Assembly (NCBI GenBank): GCA_024639625.1
Contig: JAHEIA010000004.1
Location: 1-18,410 of the forward strand
Reading direction: 5' to 3'
DNA: 18,410 nucleotides
Source: Chromatiales bacterium
GTDB lineage: Bacteria; Pseudomonadota; Gammaproteobacteria; Chromatiales; Chromatiaceae
The translations under genes were made by a program, and so were the position numbers. The notes beneath the pieces were generated by a model. That model worked only from the letters and a program-made list of their open reading frames with translations. It did not search any database and was not told the DNA's origin. This document shows positions 12,777 through 18,410 of this stretch, one piece after another. How positions within the stretch are numbered: the stretch's first letter is position 1; every line of letters begins with the position of its first letter.

Positions 12777-15389
12777 ATGGTGATTTCGCGTAACAACCAG
12801 GTTTGGTGCGAAGACGAGCGACGCTCCGGCGATCTGCTTGCGCCAACACATCCGCTCAACGGACTGGATTTCGTGGAGTTCGTTCGCGAACCGGGCGCCC
12901 CACCGCAGCAGCAGTATCGGCTGGAGGCGGTTTTCCTGAAGCTGCCTCCCGTCGCTTTGGTAGGTGCGCCAGAGGCGTTCGAAGTGCTCGGCGGCGTGCG
13001 CGTGGTGGGTGTTCGTGTGCTCGCCGTAGAAACGGATCCAGGCAATTCGCTGCGGCTGCGTGTATTCGTCGATCGGGACGGCGACTTTTCGACCTATGTG
13101 CTGCGCGTTTCCGACCCGGATCTCGATCCCGAGCGCTCGGAGGCGCGGTTCAGTTTCAAGGCCGGGTGCCCCAGCGGATTCGACTGCCGAGCAACGCCGG
13201 AATGCCCTCCCGCCTCGCTCGATGAGCCATCGCTCGACTACCTTGCCAAGGACTACCAGAGTTTCCGGCGCTTGATGCTGGATCTGATCCCGGCGCGCAA
13301 TCCGGACTGGATCGAGCGCCTGCCCGCGGATCTCGGGATCGCCTTGGTCGAAATGTTCGCCTACGTCGGTGATTATCTGAGCTACTACCAGGATGCAGTG
13401 GGGACCGAGGGTTATCTGGATACCTGTCTGCACCGTGTCTCGGCCGCGCGCCATGCTCGCCTGGTCGACTATCGAATGCACAACGGTCGGAATGCCTTCG
13501 CTTACGTGCACTTCGAGGCGGAAGATGCAACCAGCGGTAGCGTACCGGCGGGCGCAAAGCTGCTGACTCGGGTTGGAAATGCACTGCGTGGGGAGACCGG
13601 AGCCCCGCGCGTCATCGTGCCGCCAGAAGCCGATTTCGACACCGATCCGGCGCTCGCAGGTGTCACGGTGTTCGAGACCACCGCGATCACGCAGGTGACC
13701 AGTCTGCATAACGAACTGCGCATTCACGCCTGGGGCGATGCCGAATGCTGCCTGGCGCAGGGGGCCCGGGAGGCCTTTCTATTCGGTGTGCCGGCGACGG
13801 GGGCCAATCCAACCGCGTTTCGTCCCGAACTTCAGGTCGGCGACTACCTGTTGCTCGAGGAGGTGCGCAGCCCCGTAACCGGCGCTCCCGCCGATGCCAA
13901 CCCTGCGCGCCGAAAGGTCGTGCGGCTGGTTGCGGCCGAGGATACGGAGGATCCCGTATATCGCAATCTGCTCGCGGGAGGTGAGCTCACGCCGCGCGCG
14001 AGTCCGGGCCAAGCCGCGCTCCCTTTGCAGCGCGTTGCCTGGGGCGAAGACGATGCTTTGGCCTGGCCGCTCTGCCTGGGCGCAGAGACTCCCGAGGCCG
14101 GCGCGATCGCCCCGGTTTCCGTCGCGCGCGGCAACGTGGCAGCGGTCGACCACGGTCGCACCTTGGTACGCACGGGCCTGACGCCGCCGACACCCGGCGT
14201 TGGTCGCTGGCGTTTGCCCCAGCTTGCCTTCGACGACGCGCCGCTGACCTGGCAGCCGATGCCCGAATCCCCGCGTTACGCAGCCGATAATCGGTTGCTG
14301 GTCGGGCGCCACGACATCCAGCGCGACGTACGAGAGGCAATGCCGGCGATCGTCTTGACGCTGCATTTCCCGGCGGGGGACGAGGAGCGTTGGGAGCCGG
14401 TGCCGGACTTGCTCGACAGCGGACCCTATGACCAGCAGTTTGTCGCTGAGGTCGATAACGACGGCGCCGCGTCACTGCGCTTCGGCGACGACCAATATGG
14501 GCGGCGTCCGTTGGCCGCGGAAAGCGTTACGGCACGCTTGCGTATCGGTAACGGCCGCTCCGGCAATATCGGCGCAGGCGCACTGGTGCATATCGTGCAG
14601 CCATCCGCCGCTGAGCTCACCGATCCAGCCGATCCCAGCGCTGGTCCGGCGACATTCGCGGCGGTGACACGGGTATACCAGCCGCTGGCGGCGCGTCTGG
14701 GAACTGATCCGGAAACCATCGAGGAAGTGCGCCAGTTGGCGCCGGAGGCGTTCCGCGCCATCCAGTTCCGGGCGGTTACGGAGGCAGACTGGCAGGAGAT
14801 GGCGCTGCGCCACGCCGCGGTCGCTGCAGCCGAGGCGCGCTTTCGCTGGACCGGCAGTTGGCACACGGTGTTCGTCGCGATCCACCCCGTCGATGCATCG
14901 GATCTGGTGCGACTTCCGGGTGGCGGCGCGGCGCTTGGCTCCGCGTTTGCCCGTGAGATGCGGCAGTACCTGCGCCGATTCAAGCTTGCGGGCTACGATC
15001 TTGTGGTGCGCGCTGCGCGCTACGTGCCGCTGGCGATTGAGCTTCGGGTTTGCGTCGCGGCGGGACACTTTCGGGGTGACGTGCTGGAGGCGGTCGCCCG
15101 TGTGCTTTCCAATCGCGCGTTTGCCGATGGCACGCGGGGGTTCTTCCATCTGCTGGAGTTCAGTTTCGGACAGCCTGTCTATCTGTCGCGCCTGTACGCA
15201 GCCGTCGAGGCCGTGGAGGGTGTCGAGTCGGCCACCGTTACGACCTTTAAACGCTATTGGGAAGCGGAACGCGATGAACTGGATCGAGGAATGATTGCGA
15301 TCGGGGAGATGGAAATTGCTCGATTGGATAACGACGCGAACTTCCCCGAGAACGGGGTTCTCCAGCTCACGGCGATTGGGGGTCTCTGA
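12777..15389 (+). CDS. Baseplate J-family wedge protein (Afp11-like)
   Basis: 870 aa from ATG 12777, with GGGAG at 12763-12767; the frame is open further upstream, but that stretch lies within the gp25 gene. The N-terminal 130 residues are beta-rich, followed by a cysteine cluster at C131, C137 and C143. From residue 153 comes the family signature LDYLAKDYQSFRRLMLDL, then DLGIALVEMFAYVGDYLSYY and TCLHRVSAARHARLVDYRMH. FGDDQYGRRP at about 569 and the GNGRSGNIGAGAL region belong to the Baseplate_J core (PF04865; the 'putative baseplate assembly protein' group). The C-terminus (FFHLLEFSFGQPVYLSRLY, then AVEGVESATVTTFKRYW) is typical. Together with the next protein it should form the gp6/gp7-like wedge heteromer around the hub. 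Its stop codon shares a base with the next start (TGATG). Confidence 0.92.
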   Translation: MVISRNNQVWCEDERRSGDLLAPTHPLNGLDFVEFVREPGAPPQQQYRLEAVFLKLPPVALVGAPEAFEVLGGVRVVGVRVLAVETDPGNSLRLRVFVDRDGDFSTYVLRVSDPDLDPERSEARFSFKAGCPSGFDCRATPECPPASLDEPSLDYLAKDYQSFRRLMLDLIPARNPDWIERLPADLGIALVEMFAYVGDYLSYYQDAVGTEGYLDTCLHRVSAARHARLVDYRMHNGRNAFAYVHFEAEDATSGSVPAGAKLLTRVGNALRGETGAPRVIVPPEADFDTDPALAGVTVFETTAITQVTSLHNELRIHAWGDAECCLAQGAREAFLFGVPATGANPTAFRPELQVGDYLLLEEVRSPVTGAPADANPARRKVVRLVAAEDTEDPVYRNLLAGGELTPRASPGQAALPLQRVAWGEDDALAWPLCLGAETPEAGAIAPVSVARGNVAAVDHGRTLVRTGLTPPTPGVGRWRLPQLAFDDAPLTWQPMPESPRYAADNRLLVGRHDIQRDVREAMPAIVLTLHFPAGDEERWEPVPDLLDSGPYDQQFVAEVDNDGAASLRFGDDQYGRRPLAAESVTARLRIGNGRSGNIGAGALVHIVQPSAAELTDPADPSAGPATFAAVTRVYQPLAARLGTDPETIEEVRQLAPEAFRAIQFRAVTEADWQEMALRHAAVAAAEARFRWTGSWHTVFVAIHPVDASDLVRLPGGGAALGSAFAREMRQYLRRFKLAGYDLVVRAARYVPLAIELRVCVAAGHFRGDVLEAVARVLSNRAFADGTRGFFHLLEFSFGQPVYLSRLYAAVEAVEGVESATVTTFKRYWEAERDELDRGMIAIGEMEIARLDNDANFPENGVLQLTAIGGL

Positions 15390-18300
15390 TGGCTACCATG
15401 ACTACGCCGCCTGAAACACGCTTTTGTCGTTGCTGTGAGGCCCCGACATCGCCTGTGCCGGCGGATGTTCGGAACCGGCCGGGGCTATCCGCTCTCGCCT
15501 ATCGGATCGGCACATTCGGCACCTTCCGCGCCGCCATGTTGGGCGAGATCGCGAAGCAGGCGGAGCTCGAATTCTTGACGTCGCGCGAGAGTGATGACTA
15601 CGCCGTCACGCTGATCGAACTGTTCTCCGCCGTAGGCGACGTGCTGGCGTTCTACAACGAGCGCATCGCCAACGAGCTCTATTTGCGCACCGCGCGTCAG
15701 CGCGATTCAGTCCTGCGCTTGGTGCGTCTGACCGGTTACCAGCTCAGGCCGGGGCTTGCAGCCACTGCAGTGCTCGCGTTTGCGTTGGATGAAAACGCAC
15801 AGACACGCATCAAGAAGGGGCTCAAGGTCATGAGCATACCCGGCCAGGACGAGCGGCCACAAACCTTCGAAGCGCTCGAGGAGATCCTGGCAGATGCGCG
15901 GATCAATGCGCTCCCGGTGTATGCGCCGCTGTTGCCTTTTAACGCCTTTCACCAGGGAACGGACGAGGCCCCGCTGATCGGACGGCCGGACATACTGAGC
16001 ATTGGGGACCGTTTGCTGCTTTTCGGGCCCGCTACGGTCGAGGAAAAGACCGTGGAAGGTCTGGTGCATGCCCGCGATGCCGAGCGAGTACGCTTCTCAC
16101 CCGCGGTTCAGGTACCAGGATTGTGGCCGGACGTAGCGCGGGCGGTAAAGCTGACGCGGCGGCTGCGCTTCTTCGGCCATAACGCCCCGGACAGCTTCCA
16201 GCGCTTCAATCTCGATCCCTCGGTCCACCCAACGAAACGCTGGGAAACGGTAAGCGCCGGGGATGCGGGTTATCAAATGAGCATTTCTGCAGGTACCCGC
16301 AGCTACCCGTTGGACTCCCGTTACGATGATCTTCAGCCCGGCGCGCAGTTAGTCATAGATTCCGCGGAGACCGGTCCCGTGCGTTTGCGTACTGCAGTGG
16401 TCGCTGCGACCGAAGACGCGCCGGAAACTCTCGGCCTGCTGCGGGATACGGTTACCCAGGTAACGCTGCGGCATACCCTTCGCGGAAAGCCGTCAGCGAC
16501 CACGGTGCCCGGGGGTGGGCGCTATGTCGTGGCGCGCAATGGCGCCGGGGCGGTAATGGAGCTCAGCCCGAACTTCGCGGGGGCGCAATGGTCATGGGCA
16601 GCAGCATGGAACCTATCGGCCTCCGATGACCCGTCGGTGGTCCACACCACGGCGCTGCGCTGGGATATCCTGGCGCGCGATGCGCGCGGTCGTTTGCGGC
16701 ACAGTATCTGGTCCGCGGGTAGTTGGAGCACCTTTCACGACCGGGGCGGCGTGCTCACATCGCCTGCCGTTCCGCTGGTTCTCTCGGGCGGCGCTTTGTT
16801 GGCACTGGTGCGTGGGCTCGATTTCGCCCTGTGGGTGCGCGAGTTGGCCCCCGCAATCACGAACTGGCAGTCGCTCGGCGGTGTGCTGACTTCGGCACCG
16901 GCAACTGTGTCCTGGGGCGGCTCGCGAATCGATGTCTTCGTGCGCGGGCTGGATCGTGGCCTCTGGCGCAAGGCGCGCAGCGGCGGTGTTTGGTCGGGAT
17001 GGGAAAAACTCGAAGGCACGCTGGCAAGTGCCCCCGCAGCGGTCTCCACAGCGCCCAATCGACTAGATGTAGTGGCGCTCGACGATGCAGGCGCACTGAT
17101 CCATCGCCGCTGGACGGGCACGCAGTGGAACGACTGGCTGAATCTTGCGGGCAAGGCAAGCGACGAGCCAGCGGTCGTTGCGACGGGGTCGGATCGCGTC
17201 GACATATTTGTGCGCGGAGAGGATAACCAGTTGTGGCAGATCGCGCGTACCGGCGACTCCTGGAGCCCCTGGATCCCGCTTGGGGGCAACCTTGCATCGG
17301 CCCCAACGGTTGTCGTCGATGTCGGCACGCTGCATGTGTACGCGCGAGGCGCTGACGGTTCCATGGTTTCACGCGGCTGGACCGCGGGCGGATGGGGAGA
17401 ATGGAACTTGTGGGGGGAGGGTATCGGGCCGATCGCCGATCGTCGCGCGACGCGTATATTTCAAGTCGCCACGCCAGATCTCGAGTTTCGGCAGTATGAC
17501 TATCCGCAGCGCATTTCGGGTGGTCGTATCGTTGCCCGTCTGCCCGATGCGCCCGGTCTGCAGGGAATCGACAAGGGCCGCCGCATCCTGCTTGACGACG
17601 GGAGTACCCGGCACCTCGCAAAGGTAACCGCGACGCAGACCATTCCGGCGTCGCCGGGGGAGCCTGCCGATCATCTGCTCATCGACTTCGATCCCCCGGT
17701 GCCCGAGGCGATGGCGCCTACAACCCTGCAGGGCAACCTGTCTCAGGCGAGCCACGGTGAGACTCAGCCGGAACAAGTTTTGGGCAATGGCGACCCCACA
17801 CAGGCGTTCGCGAAATACCGTCTCTCGCGGATGCCGTTGACCTATTTGCCGAGCGCGCGGGACATCAAGGGCGTGGCGGAATTGGAGGTCCGTATCAACG
17901 GAGAGCTCTGGAGCGAGGTGCCGAGCCTGTATGCCCGGAAACCAACGGAACGCGTGTATACCGCAAGACAGAACGATGATGCCGAAACCGAGATCACCTT
18001 TGGCGACGGCCAAACAGGGGCGCGTGTACCCAGCGGCGCGATGAACGTCAAGGCTCGTTATCGCACCGGACTGGGGTTGGAGGGGCGTGTAAAGGCGGAT
18101 CAACTCGCAATTCCACTGGAGCGGCCGGTGGGTCTACGATCGGTCACCAATCCGTTACCGGCGGATGGTGGAGCCGATGCGGAAACCCGCGAAGACGCCC
18201 GCAGCGCAGCGCCGACCACAGTACGCACATTTGGGCGGGCGGTGTCACTTGAGGATTTCGAGTGGCTCGCTAGGACCTCGGGGCTGGTCGGCAAGGCACA

Positions 18301-18410
18301 TGCGACATGGGTGTGGCAGAAGCTCGAGAAGGCCGTGCATCTTACGGTCGCCGGAAGCGACGGCACAACGTTTTCTGACCAGTCCATGAAGATCCTGTAC
18401 GACGCTTTGA
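15389..18410 (+). CDS. Baseplate J-family wedge protein (Afp12-like) with inserted PLL-like beta-propeller, 3' truncated by window
   Basis: The frame is open without a stop for 1007 codons from ATG 15389 to the window end. The N-terminus has a C-x-C-C cluster (C13, C15, C16), then wedge features: LEFLTSRESDDYAVTLIELF, SAVGDVLAFYNERIANELYL, TARQRDSVLRLVRLTGYQL. From about residue 376 to 678 it is interrupted by a repeat domain of the DUF346/PLL-lectin type. The J-family sequence then resumes: MPLTYLPSARDIKGVAELEV, ITFGDGQTGARVPSGAMNVK, YRTGLGLEGRVKADQLAIPL and VRTFGRAVSLEDFEWLARTS. It is the second J protein of the wedge, and the insertion could make the baseplate bind glycans. The usual Afp12 role (wedge periphery, fibre attachment) is family knowledge; the lectin role is inference. 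A later in-frame ATG at 15398 is possible. Confidence 0.92.
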   Translation, partial: MATMTTPPETRFCRCCEAPTSPVPADVRNRPGLSALAYRIGTFGTFRAAMLGEIAKQAELEFLTSRESDDYAVTLIELFSAVGDVLAFYNERIANELYLRTARQRDSVLRLVRLTGYQLRPGLAATAVLAFALDENAQTRIKKGLKVMSIPGQDERPQTFEALEEILADARINALPVYAPLLPFNAFHQGTDEAPLIGRPDILSIGDRLLLFGPATVEEKTVEGLVHARDAERVRFSPAVQVPGLWPDVARAVKLTRRLRFFGHNAPDSFQRFNLDPSVHPTKRWETVSAGDAGYQMSISAGTRSYPLDSRYDDLQPGAQLVIDSAETGPVRLRTAVVAATEDAPETLGLLRDTVTQVTLRHTLRGKPSATTVPGGGRYVVARNGAGAVMELSPNFAGAQWSWAAAWNLSASDDPSVVHTTALRWDILARDARGRLRHSIWSAGSWSTFHDRGGVLTSPAVPLVLSGGALLALVRGLDFALWVRELAPAITNWQSLGGVLTSAPATVSWGGSRIDVFVRGLDRGLWRKARSGGVWSGWEKLEGTLASAPAAVSTAPNRLDVVALDDAGALIHRRWTGTQWNDWLNLAGKASDEPAVVATGSDRVDIFVRGEDNQLWQIARTGDSWSPWIPLGGNLASAPTVVVDVGTLHVYARGADGSMVSRGWTAGGWGEWNLWGEGIGPIADRRATRIFQVATPDLEFRQYDYPQRISGGRIVARLPDAPGLQGIDKGRRILLDDGSTRHLAKVTATQTIPASPGEPADHLLIDFDPPVPEAMAPTTLQGNLSQASHGETQPEQVLGNGDPTQAFAKYRLSRMPLTYLPSARDIKGVAELEVRINGELWSEVPSLYARKPTERVYTARQNDDAETEITFGDGQTGARVPSGAMNVKARYRTGLGLEGRVKADQLAIPLERPVGLRSVTNPLPADGGADAETREDARSAAPTTVRTFGRAVSLEDFEWLARTSGLVGKAHATWVWQKLEKAVHLTVAGSDGTTFSDQSMKILYDAL
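16514..17422 (+). repeat. Seven-fold 44-45-residue repeat: DUF346/PLL-like beta-propeller domain
   Basis: Repeat units begin at about residues 411, 455, 499, 544, 589 and 634 of the Afp12-like protein, plus a less regular first unit from about 376. The consensus is 'g.LaSAPavvs.g..rlDvfvRG.d..LW.r...g.WS.W..LGG': VLTSAPATVS, RIDVFVRGLDRGLW and GVWSGWEKLEG in one unit, RVDIFVRGEDNQLW and DSWSPWIPLGG in another. The period at DNA level is about 135 bases. The count and consensus match the seven-bladed fucose-binding lectins of Photorhabdus (PLL family, DUF346). The units have diverged in sequence, so unequal crossing-over is not obviously recent. Confidence 0.85.

Noticed and set aside
12687..13727. 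346-codon open frame on the - strand
   Set aside because: Antisense to the Afp11-like J gene, whose conserved motifs span the same bases.
17428..17750. An eighth propeller blade after the repeat domain
   Set aside because: The sequence after residue 680 loses the RG..LW and WS.W spacing and passes into strands typical of the J family (ARLPDAPGL, LLDDGSTRHL).
1..18410. Prophage or type VI secretion locus
   Set aside because: No capsid, terminase, portal, integrase or lysis genes, and no TssB/C/JLM or ClpV. The Afp15-type AAA+ ATPase, DUF4255, CIS tube protein and DUF4157 genes together point to an eCIS, though the flanks are unseen.

Overview
The window is an interior piece of an extracellular contractile injection system (eCIS; Afp/PVC-like phage-tail-derived particle) gene cluster. 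Every supported gene lies on the + strand, gaps are a few bases or overlaps, and no convincing internal promoter or terminator was seen, so it reads as one long operon cut at both ends. The coding DNA is GC-rich with strong third-position GC bias and good Shine-Dalgarno sites. This suggests a high-GC Gram-negative bacterium, probably a pseudomonadote, but the host cannot be named from this sequence.

Layout. (1) 1-599: the last codons of a tail sheath protein, then a gp19-like inner tube protein. (2) 621-3666: a T4 gp51-like baseplate assembly protein with four cysteines, a proline-rich low-complexity protein, and a DUF4255 (Afp16/Pvc16-like) tail-terminator protein. (3) 3670-5778: a two-domain AAA+ ATPase (Afp15/Pvc15-like). 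(4) 5783-9116: an accessory block with a 92-aa small protein and two tandem DUF4157 proteins, each carrying a second, C-terminal HExxH metallopeptidase-like module; these are the likely cargo or effectors. (5) 9246-12772: hub and spike genes: a CIS tube-initiator protein (Afp7 N-terminal part), a separate LysM/gp53-like protein (Afp7 C-terminal part), a gp27-like hub protein and a separate gp5-like OB spike protein (together equivalent to Afp8), a 100-aa unknown, and a gp25-like wedge protein (Afp9). (6) 12777-18410: two large baseplate-J-family wedge proteins (Afp11-like and Afp12-like), the second running off the end.

How they fit. Sheath and tube form the contractile shaft, the DUF4255 protein caps it, and the AAA+ ATPase is the family's assembly or remodelling factor. 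The gp51-, Afp7-, gp27-, gp5- and gp25-like proteins and the two J proteins build the hub, spike and wedges of the baseplate. The DUF4157 zincin proteins are best explained as payloads. Their N-terminal 65-residue block and their 75-residue DUF4157 domain are conserved without gaps between the two, while the C-terminal parts diverge.

Most unusual: the Afp12-like J protein contains an insertion of about 300 residues (roughly residues 376-678) made of about seven repeats of 44-45 residues. These match the DUF346/PLL-lectin seven-bladed beta-propeller pattern, which puts a probable glycan-binding propeller directly in the baseplate wedge. A PAAR tip gene, the tape measure, tail fibres and the rest of the sheath are not in the window.
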